Positions 17,613 through 26,334 of a DNA stretch of 64,000 nucleotides are shown here, piece after piece. The position numbers were made by a program, and so were the translations under genes. Within the stretch, counting starts at the first letter, position 1. Every line of letters starts with the position of its first letter. This DNA is from UBA7803 sp040219135. Lineage in GTDB: Bacteria > Pseudomonadota > Gammaproteobacteria > Pseudomonadales > Azotimanducaceae. Under the pieces are notes generated by a model. The model worked only from the letters and a program-made list of their open reading frames with translations, ran no database searches and was not told the origin of the DNA. The stretch spans positions 62,001 through 126,000 of the forward strand of contig JAVJTA010000011.1 of the NCBI GenBank assembly GCA_040219135.1, written 5' to 3'.

Positions 17613-18976
17613 TGGCCCTATTGAGCCGCCGCAGACTTCTGGCCGGCAGCGCCCTGGCGGCCCTGTACGGCGCTGCGCGACCGGCATTCGCCGCCGGCGG
17701 CGGGACGGTGCCGTGGCGGAACTGGTCCGGCGCCCTGGTGGCGCATCCGGCCGGGCGCTTCTCGCCGGCCACGGAGGACGAGCTGGCCGCCTTTCTCGCG
17801 ACAAGCAGCGGTCCGGTGCGGCCGGTGGGTTCCGGGCACTCGTTCACCCCGCTGGTGCCCACCGACGGCCACCTGATCGTCATCGACCGGCTGAGCGGAA
17901 TGCTCGGCCACGACCCTGCCGCGCTGCGCGCGACCTTCGCTGCCGGGACCCGGCTGGGAGACATGGGCGCGCCCCTCGAGAGGGTCGGTCAGGGCATGTT
18001 CGTGCTGCCCGACATCGACCGCCAGACCCTGGCCGGCGCAACGGCGACCGCCACCCACGGTACCGGGATATCGTTCAGCTCCCTGTCCGGCTACGTCACC
18101 GCGCTGCGTCTGGTGACCCCCCGGGGCGAGATCGTCGACGTCGACGCGGACAGCAACCGCGATCTGTTCGATGCGGCACGGGTGAGTCTCGGTGCCCTCG
18201 GCGTGATCACGCGCATGACCCTGCAGAACCGGCCGAGCTATCGGCTCAAGGCGAAGAACTGGGTGGCCCCCATCGAGGAGGTGCTCGAGGATTTCGACGA
18301 ATCCGCGGCCAACCACCGCCACTTCGAGATGTTCCCCCTCACCCATTCGGACTACGCCCTCACCCTGGCCATCGACGAGACCGACGAGCCGATCAACAAC
18401 CCGCCACCGTCGCCGGAAGAAGATGCCGCCTTCGCCGCCGCCATGGAGAGCTGGACCCAGGTGCCGCCGCGGGATCGACCGCCGCTGGTGAACGGCCTGG
18501 CGGAACAGATCGAGCCCACCGAGGCGGTGGACGTGTCCTACAGGATTCTCAGCAACGTACGCAACACGCGCTTCAACGAGATGGAGTACTCGGTGCCGCT
18601 CGAGGCCGGGGCGCCGTGCCTGCGCGAGATTCTGCGGACCATCCGCGACGAGGAAGTCGACGTGGTGTTTCCGCTGGAGTACCGCTACGTGAGCCGCGAT
18701 GACACGTGGCTCGGCATGAGCTCGGGCGACGAGGACCACGCGTCGATCTCGATTCACCGCACCGCCAGCGAGGACTACCGCCCCTACTTCGATCTGATCG
18801 AGCCGATATTCTGGAAGTACGGCGGCCGCCCGCACTGGGGCAAGGTGCATTCGCTGACCGCGGCGGAGCTCGACAAGCTGTACCCGAAGTTCCGCGACTT
18901 CGTCGCGCTGCGCCAGCAACTCGACCCCGACGGGCGCATGCTCAACGGCCACCTGCGCAAGCTCTTCATCGGCTGA
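17612..18976 (+). CDS. Tat-exported FAD oxidase/dehydrogenase of the aldonolactone oxidase family
   Basis: A 454-residue VAO-fold flavoenzyme related to D-arabinono-/L-gulono-1,4-lactone oxidases. A twin-arginine signal (SRRRLLAGSALAALYGAA) is followed by the FAD-binding segment VRPVGSGHSFTPL, whose His76 is the usual covalent flavin anchor, ATATATHGTG, and SLGALGVITRMTL. The C-terminal HWGK motif (408-411) is diagnostic for the aldonolactone-oxidase group. Translationally coupled (TGATG) to a cytochrome c lipoprotein, it probably works as a cytochrome-reducing periplasmic sugar, polyol or lactone dehydrogenase rather than an O2-reducing oxidase. Substrate unproven. Confidence 0.88.
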   Translation: MALLSRRRLLAGSALAALYGAARPAFAAGGGTVPWRNWSGALVAHPAGRFSPATEDELAAFLATSSGPVRPVGSGHSFTPLVPTDGHLIVIDRLSGMLGHDPAALRATFAAGTRLGDMGAPLERVGQGMFVLPDIDRQTLAGATATATHGTGISFSSLSGYVTALRLVTPRGEIVDVDADSNRDLFDAARVSLGALGVITRMTLQNRPSYRLKAKNWVAPIEEVLEDFDESAANHRHFEMFPLTHSDYALTLAIDETDEPINNPPPSPEEDAAFAAAMESWTQVPPRDRPPLVNGLAEQIEPTEAVDVSYRILSNVRNTRFNEMEYSVPLEAGAPCLREILRTIRDEEVDVVFPLEYRYVSRDDTWLGMSSGDEDHASISIHRTASEDYRPYFDLIEPIFWKYGGRPHWGKVHSLTAAELDKLYPKFRDFVALRQQLDPDGRMLNGHLRKLFIG

Positions 18977-18996
18977 GCAGCAACGGAGACAATGCC

Positions 18997-19581
18997 ATGA
19001 GTCTTCCCGTCGTCAGCGCCGCCACGGAGTCGCAGCGCCAGGCGGCCATCAGCGTCATTACCCTGGCGTTCGCCAGCGATCCCCTGGCGCGCTGGGCGCT
19101 GCCCGACGCGGCCGCGTTCGTGGCCGCCATGCCCACGTTCGTCGACGCGTTCGGCGGTCCCGGTCTGGCCCACGGCGCAACCTACCTGGTCGACGGCGGC
19201 GCCGGCGCCGCGCTGTGGCTGCCACCCGACGTCCACCCGGATGACGAGCGTATGGCCGCAGCGATGGCCAGTCACATGGACGAGCGGGTCCTCGAGGACA
19301 TGCAGGGCGTGTTCGAGCAGATGAGCCACTATCATCCACCGCAACCGCACTGGTATCTGCCGCTGATCGGCGTCGACCCCGCCTGTCAGGGGCGCGGGCT
19401 GGGGGCGGCGCTGATGCGCCACGCGGTCGAACGCTGCGACGCCGATGGCGTGGCCGCCTACCTGGAGTCCTCCAACCCCCGCAACATCTCGCTGTACGAG
19501 CGCCACGGCTTCGAGGCCCTGGGCACGATTCAGGTGGGCGGCTCGCCGGAAGTCGTGCCCATGCTGCGCGAGCCCCGCTGA
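18997..19581 (+). CDS. GNAT family N-acetyltransferase
   Basis: A 194-residue acetyltransferase with the acetyl-CoA motif intact: LIGVDPACQGRGLGAALM, then AYLESSNPRNISLYERHGFEAL, the usual beta6/beta7 end of the fold. ATG 18997 has GGAGA upstream. It lies 20 bp behind the FAD oxidase on the same strand, so it may be at the end of that operon or use it for read-through. The substrate is unknown. Confidence 0.9.
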   Translation: MSLPVVSAATESQRQAAISVITLAFASDPLARWALPDAAAFVAAMPTFVDAFGGPGLAHGATYLVDGGAGAALWLPPDVHPDDERMAAAMASHMDERVLEDMQGVFEQMSHYHPPQPHWYLPLIGVDPACQGRGLGAALMRHAVERCDADGVAAYLESSNPRNISLYERHGFEALGTIQVGGSPEVVPMLREPR

Positions 19582-19603
19582 CCGCCTGCGGCCGACCGCG
19601 CCG

Positions 19604-20080
19604 TCAGCCCCGGCGGTAGGTGCCGACCAGCCGGTTCATGGCGATGACCGCAGGCTCCGCCTGCTCGAGCAGCTGCGGGAGGGACAGGCCGGGGGCGAAG
19701 TCGGCTTCCCGATCCAGGGCCAGCAGCCAGAAGAAGTAGTGATGGGTACCGTGGCCCTCCGGCGGCATCGGTCCGCCGTAGCCGGCCTTGCCGAAATCGT
19801 TCCTGCCGCTCGTGTACTTTCCGCTGCCTTCTTCCAGCGCGCTGACGGAACCCGGGATGTTGTAGAGCACCCAGTGGACGAAGCCGTAGTGCCCGGGCGT
19901 GACCAGCGGCGCATCGGGGTCGTGGCAGATCAGCGCGAACGATCCGGTCTGCGCCGGCGCCGCGCTCCAGGCGAAGGCCGGTGAAACGTCGTCCCCTTCT
20001 CCGGTGTGCTTGCGGGGAATGGCAGCGCCCGGCTTGAACGCCGTGCTGGTGAGCTGCATGTCGGAAAGGGCGAAGCCCAT
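19604..20080 (-). CDS. YbhB/YbcL family (PEBP) protein
   Basis: A 158-residue phosphatidylethanolamine-binding-protein fold member. Motifs: GDDVSPAFAWSAAP, FALICHDPDAPL, HWVLYNIPG, and GKAGYGGPMPPEGHGTHHYFFWLLALD with the conserved ligand-pocket Pro/His set. Bacterial YbhB/YbcL proteins are of unclear function. It has no signal peptide. It starts at ATG 20080 with AGGAGG upstream and is divergent from the PBP7-type gene. Confidence 0.93.
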   Translation of the reverse strand: MGFALSDMQLTSTAFKPGAAIPRKHTGEGDDVSPAFAWSAAPAQTGSFALICHDPDAPLVTPGHYGFVHWVLYNIPGSVSALEEGSGKYTSGRNDFGKAGYGGPMPPEGHGTHHYFFWLLALDREADFAPGLSLPQLLEQAEPAVIAMNRLVGTYRRG

Positions 20081-20252
20081 ATCGTCCTCCTGTCGTCAGA
20101 ATCGGCTGTGAACGGACCTGGTGGCCCCGCGAGGTATCGTCGCAGACCGTTGCCCGGTCTGCCAGGCGCCGCGTGGGGGGTCAGACCGAGCCGCCCAGGT
20201 CCTATACTTCGGCATGTACTCGACGCCGACCTTGCGCTACATTCCTCGACCC

Positions 20253-21167
20253 ATGACGTTCCGAATCGTTCTCATCGTCATGGCCTGCCTCTGCTGCAGG
20301 CTCTCCGTCGCCGACGATCCGCCCGACGCCACGGCCCTGCAGCTCGCCTCCGTCGGCGCCGCCGTGGTCGATCTCGACACCGGGGAGATGCTCTACCGCA
20401 AGAACGCGGACGCGGCGCTGCCCATCGCCTCGGTCACCAAGCTGATGACCGCCGTGGTGGTCCTCGACAGCGGTCAGCCGCTGGATCAGTGGCTCGGCAT
20501 CGTCGACTGGAACCGCGCGCTCGGCAAGAACGCCTATTCGCGCATGCGTATCGGCTCCGAGGCCCAGCGCGGCGAGCTGCTGCGGCTCGCGCTCATGTCC
20601 TCGGAGAACCTGGCGACCAACGTCCTCGCCCACCATCATCCGGGGGGATTCGACGCGTTCATCGACGCCATGAACGCCAAGGCAGCCGCCCTCGGCATGA
20701 CGCGCAGCCGATTCGTCGACCCGGCCGGGCTGTCACCGGAGAACCGCTCCAGCGCCGAGGATCTCGCGACCCTGGTGCGGGCCGCCTACGGCTACGACGA
20801 GATCCGCAGCCGCACCACCGGCTATCAGCACACCGCGCGGTTCCGCAATCCGCGCTACACGCTGCCCTACGGCAATACCAATCCGCTGGTCGCGAGCAGC
20901 CGCTGGGACCTGGAGCTGAGCAAGACCGGCTATCTGCGCGAAGCCGGGCGCTGCCTCGTTCTCGTGAGCCGCATCGACGACCGTCCCGTCGCCATGGTCC
21001 TGCTGAACTCCTTCGGCACCCGCACGCCGCTCGGGGACGCCGGCCGGGTCCGGCGCTGGCTCACCACCGGCCAGGGCGGCACGGTGGCGGGCGCGGCGGC
21101 GCGCTACGAACGGGAGCAGGTGAAGGCACTGCAGCAGGCGTCCAGCACTCGAATCAGCGCCCAGTAG
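20253..21167 (+). CDS. pbpG: D-alanyl-D-alanine endopeptidase, PBP7 type
   Basis: Periplasmic serine peptidase of family S11 that cleaves D-Ala-mDAP cross-links or C-terminal D-Ala in peptidoglycan. From ATG 20253 it is 304 residues with a signal peptide (MTFRIVLIVMACLCC to about Ala20). Catalytic motifs: S60-VTK63, S117-EN119 and K224-TG226, in the correct order and spacing. Upstream in-frame starts (20121, 20214) would precede the signal peptide and are less likely. The C-terminal beta domain of PBP5 is missing, as expected for PBP7. Confidence 0.9.
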   Translation: MTFRIVLIVMACLCCRLSVADDPPDATALQLASVGAAVVDLDTGEMLYRKNADAALPIASVTKLMTAVVVLDSGQPLDQWLGIVDWNRALGKNAYSRMRIGSEAQRGELLRLALMSSENLATNVLAHHHPGGFDAFIDAMNAKAAALGMTRSRFVDPAGLSPENRSSAEDLATLVRAAYGYDEIRSRTTGYQHTARFRNPRYTLPYGNTNPLVASSRWDLELSKTGYLREAGRCLVLVSRIDDRPVAMVLLNSFGTRTPLGDAGRVRRWLTTGQGGTVAGAAARYEREQVKALQQASSTRISAQ

Positions 21168-21176
21168 TACGCGCCG

Positions 21177-22235
21177 TCAGGCGACGTCGAAGTACGCCGA
21201 CGAGGTCGCTGCGGCGACGAAATTCTCACGCAGGTGGGTGATCGCCTGAATGTCCGCGTTGACCGCGTCGAGCCCGTTTTCCAGCACGAACGCGTAGCTG
21301 CGCTGGAACTCCGAGAGACCCGCGCGCAGCAGTTTCGGCTCGTAGTAGGGGTCGAAGGCGTCCGGGTTGCCCCAGCCCAGCCACTGCCGTCCGGCGAGGT
21401 AACGGCCCGCCTTCATGCCGATCAGGCCGATGCCGGCGCCCCGGGCCCGATCGAGCAGCGGCCGCAGCGCCTTCATCGGCGGCGAACCCGGCAGAACCTC
21501 GCGGGTCTCCCAGTCGTACCAGCCGCCCGGCGTGATGGCGATCATGGCGAGGTCGAAACGCCCGGTGTCGATGGCGGCTTCCAGCACCCGCTGGGCGTTC
21601 TGATGGGTGCTCAGACCCAGATAGGAGACCTTGCCGGCCTCCCGCGCGCGCTCGAAGGCGGCGTGGATCTCGTCGCTGGCGATGACCTGGGGGTTGTTGG
21701 AGGCCATCAGGTAGTAGGCGTCCACGTGGTCGACGTCGAGCTCGCGCAGGCTCTCGTCGAGCAGGGCCGACCAACCGCTGGCGGCAGCGCGCGCCTGGCC
21801 GACGGAAATCGGATCCGCCGGGCCGAAGTCACCGGGGACGATGGCCTTGGAGATCAGGAAAACGTCGTCGCGGCGGCGTTTCAGAAACGGCGCGAGGTTG
21901 CGTTCGGCCGCATCGTAGTAGTGCCTGTAGCCGACGTCGAAAACGTTGACCCCGGCATCGAAGGCCATGTCCAGCAGCTCGTCACGGCGGCGGCCGGACA
22001 GCGAGGCGCCACAGCCGAAAACCAGCCGGCTGGCACGGAACCCGGTCCGGCCCAGGGTGCGGTAAGCCATCTGCGGCCACGGTGTCGCCAGCGCGTCGGA
22101 CTCCTGCGCTTCGAAGAACGCCGCACGTACGCTGCCGGAGCGGACCAGTGCCTGACAGCCCACGGCCAGCATGCTGCCGTAACGGACGAAACGGCGCCGC
22201 GTGCTCCAGCTAGTCGATTCGGCCGAATCGCTCAT
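21177..22235 (-). CDS. Tat-exported aldo/keto reductase family protein
   Basis: A 352-residue aldo/keto reductase barrel. YRTLGRTGFRASRLVFGCGAS opens the barrel, FDVGYRHYYDAAERNL is the catalytic Asp/Tyr region, VDHVDAYYLMASNN and YLGLSTHQNAQRVL follow, and GMKAGRYL is the NADPH loop. The N-terminus (STRRRFVRYGSMLAVGCQALV) is a twin-arginine signal, so the enzyme is probably folded with cofactor and then exported. ATG 22235 has GGGGGAG upstream; the frame could start 12 codons earlier. Confidence 0.85.
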   Translation of the reverse strand: MSDSAESTSWSTRRRFVRYGSMLAVGCQALVRSGSVRAAFFEAQESDALATPWPQMAYRTLGRTGFRASRLVFGCGASLSGRRRDELLDMAFDAGVNVFDVGYRHYYDAAERNLAPFLKRRRDDVFLISKAIVPGDFGPADPISVGQARAAASGWSALLDESLRELDVDHVDAYYLMASNNPQVIASDEIHAAFERAREAGKVSYLGLSTHQNAQRVLEAAIDTGRFDLAMIAITPGGWYDWETREVLPGSPPMKALRPLLDRARGAGIGLIGMKAGRYLAGRQWLGWGNPDAFDPYYEPKLLRAGLSEFQRSYAFVLENGLDAVNADIQAITHLRENFVAAATSSAYFDVA

Positions 22236-22402
22236 CGTGCGTCTCCCCCGGCGGGCTCTGACCGACCACATTCTATGCCGCTCCGGGAGGATTTACACGA
22301 TCGGCCCAGCGGAGGTTGCGATCAGCAGAATCGACGGCATCGACCCGGACCAGGCCAGCGGCCACGTCGTGCGGGCTGAGGCGTTCACCCGCCAGTCACC
22401 CC

Positions 22403-23251
22403 TCAGGAGGAAATCACCGAACCGCCGTCGCAGACGATCACATCGCCGACCGTGAACGCGCTGGCGCGCGATGCGAGAAAGATGGCGATGCCGGCCACGT
22501 CCTGCGCGGTGCCGACCCGACCCCGGGGATTGCCCCTGCCGACGGCGTTCCAGTCGGTGTTGTCGACGTCACCGCGACCACCGACGCCGGTACTGAGCAT
22601 GTAGGTGGGAAACGGCCCCGGCGCGATGGCGTTGACCAGGATGTTCTCCTTCACCAGATGCGCAGCCATCACCCGGGTGAGGTGGTGCACGGCCGCTTTG
22701 GACGGCCCGTAAGAGAACGTGTCGAACACCGGGATCTTGATGCCGTCGATCGAGCCGACGTTGATCACCCGCGCCGGATCCTGCGGATTCGCCGCCCGTC
22801 GCAGCAGCGGCAGCAGCTTCTGGGTGAGGAAGAACACGCCCTTGACGTTGGTGTCCATGACCTTGTCCCAGCCGATCTCCGGAAACTCGTCGAGGGGCGC
22901 GCCCCAGGACACGCCGGCATTGTTCACGAGGATGTCCAGGTGCTGCTCGCGCCGCGACAGTTCGTCGGCAAACGCCTGAATCCCATCGAGCTCGGCGAGA
23001 TTCGCCGGGATCGAGATGCACTCGCCGCCGAACTCTCCGGACAGACGTTTCGCCGTGGCGTCGCAGACCTCGGCCTTGCGCGAGCTGATGTAGACCTTCG
23101 CGCCGTGGGCGAGAAAACCGGCCGCGATCATCTCGCCGATACCGCGCGAGCCGCCGGTAACCACGGCGACCTTGCCGGCGATGGAGAACAGGTTGTCGAA
23201 CATGCGCTCGGGCCGCTCGGCGGACGCTTTCTCGGACATTTCCTCGGGCAT
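22403..23251 (-). CDS. SDR family oxidoreductase
   Basis: A 282-residue classical short-chain dehydrogenase: cofactor motif TGGSRGIGE, NNAG at about residue 106, catalytic Ser in NVGSIDG, YGPSK with Tyr and Lys, and the IAPGPFPTYM loop after the active site. The C-terminus VGDVIVCDGG is typical. A dinucleotide-dependent alcohol/ketone reductase; the substrate is unknown. Start ATG 23251 with GAGGAG upstream; divergent from yciH. Confidence 0.92.
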   Translation of the reverse strand: MPEEMSEKASAERPERMFDNLFSIAGKVAVVTGGSRGIGEMIAAGFLAHGAKVYISSRKAEVCDATAKRLSGEFGGECISIPANLAELDGIQAFADELSRREQHLDILVNNAGVSWGAPLDEFPEIGWDKVMDTNVKGVFFLTQKLLPLLRRAANPQDPARVINVGSIDGIKIPVFDTFSYGPSKAAVHHLTRVMAAHLVKENILVNAIAPGPFPTYMLSTGVGGRGDVDNTDWNAVGRGNPRGRVGTAQDVAGIAIFLASRASAFTVGDVIVCDGGSVISS

Positions 23252-23331
23252 TGGCTTCGACTCCTCTGATTGCAGCGGGTGAGGTAGAGTGACCGGCGCA
23301 TGCTACCAGGGCCGGCGGTGAGACCGGGATC

Positions 23332-23697
23332 ATGAGCAAAGCCAAGCGCCAGGGCGGCCTGGTCTATTCCACAGACGGAGGCCGCCGCTGCCCGGGCTGC
23401 CAGCGGCCGCTCGCCGACTGCGTGTGCCGTGATCGCTCCCGGCCGCGCAGCGGCGGCGACGGTATCGTCCGGCTGGCGCGGGAAACCAAGGGCCGCAAGG
23501 GCGCCGGCGTCACCCTGATCAGCGGTCTGCCGTTGGCCGACACAGCGCTCACGCAGCTCGCCCGCAAGCTCAAAGCCCGCTGCGGCGTCGGCGGCGCCGT
23601 CAAGGACGGCGTCATCGAACTGCAGGGCGATCAGCGCGACAAGCTCGTGTCGATGCTCGAGGCCGAGGGATACACCGTGAAACGCGCCGGCGGCTGA
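23332..23697 (+). CDS. yciH: SUI1/eIF1-like translation factor YciH
   Basis: A 121-residue SUI1-domain protein. N-terminal CPGCQRPLADCVC supplies a zinc-finger-like cluster, then RKGAGVTLISGLPL, KLKARCGVGGAVKDGVIELQGDQRDKL and a short tail, matching bacterial YciH throughout. YciH is thought to influence initiation fidelity on the 30S subunit. It is followed by a short tandem repeat, then the TTC38-like gene. Confidence 0.93.
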   Translation: MSKAKRQGGLVYSTDGGRRCPGCQRPLADCVCRDRSRPRSGGDGIVRLARETKGRKGAGVTLISGLPLADTALTQLARKLKARCGVGGAVKDGVIELQGDQRDKLVSMLEAEGYTVKRAGG

Positions 23698-23706
23698 GCC
23701 GGCGGC

Positions 23707-23775
23707 GGCAGGCCGGAGACGGCAGGCCGGAGACGGCTGGCCGGAGACGGCTGGCCGGAGACGCTGGCCGGAGAC
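23707..23775 (+). repeat. Five tandem copies of a 13-14 bp unit
   Basis: Unit GGC(A/T)GGCCGGAGAC repeats head to tail: 23707-23720, 23721-23734, 23735-23748, 23749-23762 and a 13-bp copy 23763-23775, followed by a partial copy. The third and later copies share a single A-to-T change. It fills the gap between yciH and the next gene and is not a CRISPR array (no spacers). Confidence 0.9.
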
Positions 23776-23823
23776 GCTGGCGCAGTAAGGTAAACTGGTC
23801 AGGCAAGCGAAGGAAACCGACCC

Positions 23824-24987
23824 ATGACCCAAGCGCTCGACGCCGCCATCGACAGCTACCTCGCTTCCCGCGCCGACACGCCGGTCCTGGTCAGGCAGGC
23901 CATGGCCGCGGAACCCGACGATCTGCTCGCCGTCTGCCTGATGGGGTATCTGACCCGCCTGGCCGGCGACCGCGACAACGCCGAGCGTTCCGCCGCCCTG
24001 CACCGGGATCTCGCGGCCCGGATCGCCGCCGGTGCCGGCACCGAGCGCGAACGCGGCCACGTGAGGGCCCTCGGGCTGTGGCTGGACGATCGCCTGCATT
24101 CGCTCATGGCGCACTTCGAGACGCTGCTCGACGCCGATCCCACCGACATCCTCGCCCTGCGCATGGCCCACTACCTGTACTTCTACGACGGCGACGCGGC
24201 GCGCATGCGCGATTCCGTCGCCGCGCGCCTGGCGGATTTCGCCGGGCACCGGCTCGAGGGCTACGTGCGCGGCATGCTGGCCTTCGGCCACGAGGAAGCC
24301 GGCGACTACGCCGCGGCGGAACGGCACGGTCGCGCCGCCGTATCCAGCAACGCCCACGATATCTGGGCCGCTCACGCGGTGGCCCACGTGATGGAGATGC
24401 AGGGGCGCGACGACGAGGGCATCGCCTGGATCCGCCAGCAGCGGCCGCACTGGCAGGGCGCCAACAACTTCCGCTGCCACCTCGACTGGCACGAAGCCCT
24501 GTGCCACCTCGACCGCGGCGATCTCGACGCCGTGCTCGCGCTCTACGACGACGCGGTGGCGCCGGCGCTGGAGGACGATTTCTACCTGGATCTGTGCAAC
24601 GCCACCTCGCTGCTGCTGCGCCTCGAAGCCCGGGGCGTCGACGTCGGCGATCGCTGGACGCCGCTGGCAGCGCTCGCCGAGCATCACACCGGCGACCGCG
24701 AGCTGGTGTTCGCGAGCCTGCACTATCTGATGCCGCTGCTGCGGACAGAAAACCCCCACGCAGACGCGCTGTTCGCAACCCTCGATGCCTGGTCCGAATC
24801 GGACACCACCCAGGGCCGGGTGGTGCGTGAGGTAGCGCTGAACGTTGCCGACTTCCTTGCTGCCGCACAGCGCGGTGACAAAGCCGCCGCGACAGAGGCA
24901 TTCGCCGGCTTCCGCGGCAACCTGCACCGCATCGGCGGCAGCCACGCCCAGCGCGATCTGTTCAGGATTCTCGCCGAGGCGGCCTGA
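23824..24987 (+). CDS. Tetratricopeptide repeat protein 38 (TTC38)-like
   Basis: A 387-residue alpha-helical protein, mostly TPR-like pairs. The stretches HAVAHVMEMQGRDDEGI and FRCHLDWHEALCHLDRGD, with conserved His/Trp, are the hallmark of the TTC38 family found in bacteria and animals. No catalytic domain or signal peptide is seen. Function is unknown; a scaffold or unusual helical enzyme role is possible. Starts at ATG 23824. Confidence 0.85.
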   Translation: MTQALDAAIDSYLASRADTPVLVRQAMAAEPDDLLAVCLMGYLTRLAGDRDNAERSAALHRDLAARIAAGAGTERERGHVRALGLWLDDRLHSLMAHFETLLDADPTDILALRMAHYLYFYDGDAARMRDSVAARLADFAGHRLEGYVRGMLAFGHEEAGDYAAAERHGRAAVSSNAHDIWAAHAVAHVMEMQGRDDEGIAWIRQQRPHWQGANNFRCHLDWHEALCHLDRGDLDAVLALYDDAVAPALEDDFYLDLCNATSLLLRLEARGVDVGDRWTPLAALAEHHTGDRELVFASLHYLMPLLRTENPHADALFATLDAWSESDTTQGRVVREVALNVADFLAAAQRGDKAAATEAFAGFRGNLHRIGGSHAQRDLFRILAEAA

Positions 24988-25042
24988 CCGGCGCCGGCGC
25001 GCACTGCCGGCCGCTGCCCCGCGCCGGGTCCGTCCGGAATCG

Positions 25043-26296
25043 CTACTCCAGGGTGGCGTAGTTCGTCGACCGGTCGTCGGTCCGCTTGTTGCGAACCTCG
25101 GTCACGCACGCGGCGAGATCCGCCAGGTACTGATCGATCACGCCGGTGTTGCTGTTGCTCACCGTCGAGTGAAGGGTGTCGGGCGGACCCTGCCGATCGT
25201 GGAACCAGCCGCGCGCGAGCAGCGCATCACCCAGCGCGAACACGTCCAGCGGCGGCGCAACGGCGGGATCCGCTGCCGTGGCGATGAGATGGAAGCGGCC
25301 ATCGCCGAGGACCCGGATGCCGTCGATGGCGGCAATTCCCTCGCGCATCCGATCGGCGTTGCCCAGAGTGATGCGGGTGAGCTCCAGATAGCCTTCCATG
25401 CCGAGATGCTGAATCACCGCCCAGGCCGCGGCCATGGGCAGGCCGGAGCGGGTGCCCTGAAGGTTCGGCGAGGCGTAGAAGCCGCCGAGCCAGCCGTCGA
25501 ACACGAAGGTCTGATAGCGGCGCAGCTGCTTGGTCCGATGCAGAATCACCGAGACCCCTTTGGGCGCGTAGCCGAGCTTGTGGATGTCCGCCGAGATGGA
25601 AGTGACCCCTTCCACCCGGAAGTCCCACGGCGGTACCTCGCGCCCCAGGCGCTCGGCGAAGGGCAGCACGAAACCGCCCATGCAGCCGTCGACGTGGCAG
25701 TTGGCGCCCACGCTCAGGGCCAGCTCGGCAATGGCCGGTATGGGATCCACCACGCCCTGGGGGTACTGGGGCGCGGAGCCCACCACCAGCACGGTGTTCG
25801 GTCCGACCTCCCGGGCCATGGCGTCCACGTCGGCGGTCCAGTCGTCGCGCACCGGAGCCTTGCGCACCGTCAGGCCGAACAGATGCGCGGCCTTGTGAAA
25901 TGCGGCATGGGCGCTCTCCGCGAGCACGATCTCGCCCTCGCTGATGCCGCGCTCCTCGCGCCCGCGCTCCCGGGCGGCGAGAACGCCGCAGAGGATGGAC
26001 TCGGTGCCGCCGCTGGTGAGAAAGCCGGACGTGCCGGCAGGACCGTTCAACAGATCGGCCGTCCAGCCGACCACCTCGGACTGGATCTCACCGAGGGACG
26101 GAAAGGCCCTGGTGTTGAGCGCGTTCTCGTGCAGATACAGGGCGGCGGCGCGTTCCGCCACCTCGTGCACCCCGGGCCCGCCGTCGTAGATCATTCCGAA
26201 GGCGCGACCGTCACGCCACTTCACGTCGTCCGTGCGCTTCGCCTCGAGATCCGCGATCACCTCGTCGGCCGAGCGGCCAGTCTGCGGAAACGCCAT
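25043..26296 (-). CDS. PLP-dependent decarboxylase/lyase, sphingosine-1-phosphate lyase-like
   Basis: A 417-residue fold-type I PLP enzyme of the group II decarboxylase/S1P lyase branch. TSGGTES (phosphate binding, about 95-100), CHVDGCMGG with the cofactor Asp203, and SADIHKLGYAPKG with the Schiff-base Lys240; the HKxGxAPKG form matches S1P lyases and tyrosine/aspartate decarboxylase relatives. No membrane anchor, unlike the eukaryotic enzyme. Either phospho-sphingoid-base cleavage or an amino-acid decarboxylation is possible. ATG 26296 has AGGGGAGG upstream. Confidence 0.85.
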   Translation of the reverse strand: MAFPQTGRSADEVIADLEAKRTDDVKWRDGRAFGMIYDGGPGVHEVAERAAALYLHENALNTRAFPSLGEIQSEVVGWTADLLNGPAGTSGFLTSGGTESILCGVLAARERGREERGISEGEIVLAESAHAAFHKAAHLFGLTVRKAPVRDDWTADVDAMAREVGPNTVLVVGSAPQYPQGVVDPIPAIAELALSVGANCHVDGCMGGFVLPFAERLGREVPPWDFRVEGVTSISADIHKLGYAPKGVSVILHRTKQLRRYQTFVFDGWLGGFYASPNLQGTRSGLPMAAAWAVIQHLGMEGYLELTRITLGNADRMREGIAAIDGIRVLGDGRFHLIATAADPAVAPPLDVFALGDALLARGWFHDRQGPPDTLHSTVSNSNTGVIDQYLADLAACVTEVRNKRTDDRSTNYATLE

Positions 26297-26334
26297 GGCG
26301 TTGCCCTCCCCTGTCGTCGAGCCGGAAGCATACC

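Noticed and set aside
23707..23785. CRISPR-like array
   Set aside because: Units are adjacent without spacers and no cas genes are nearby; it is a simple tandem repeat.
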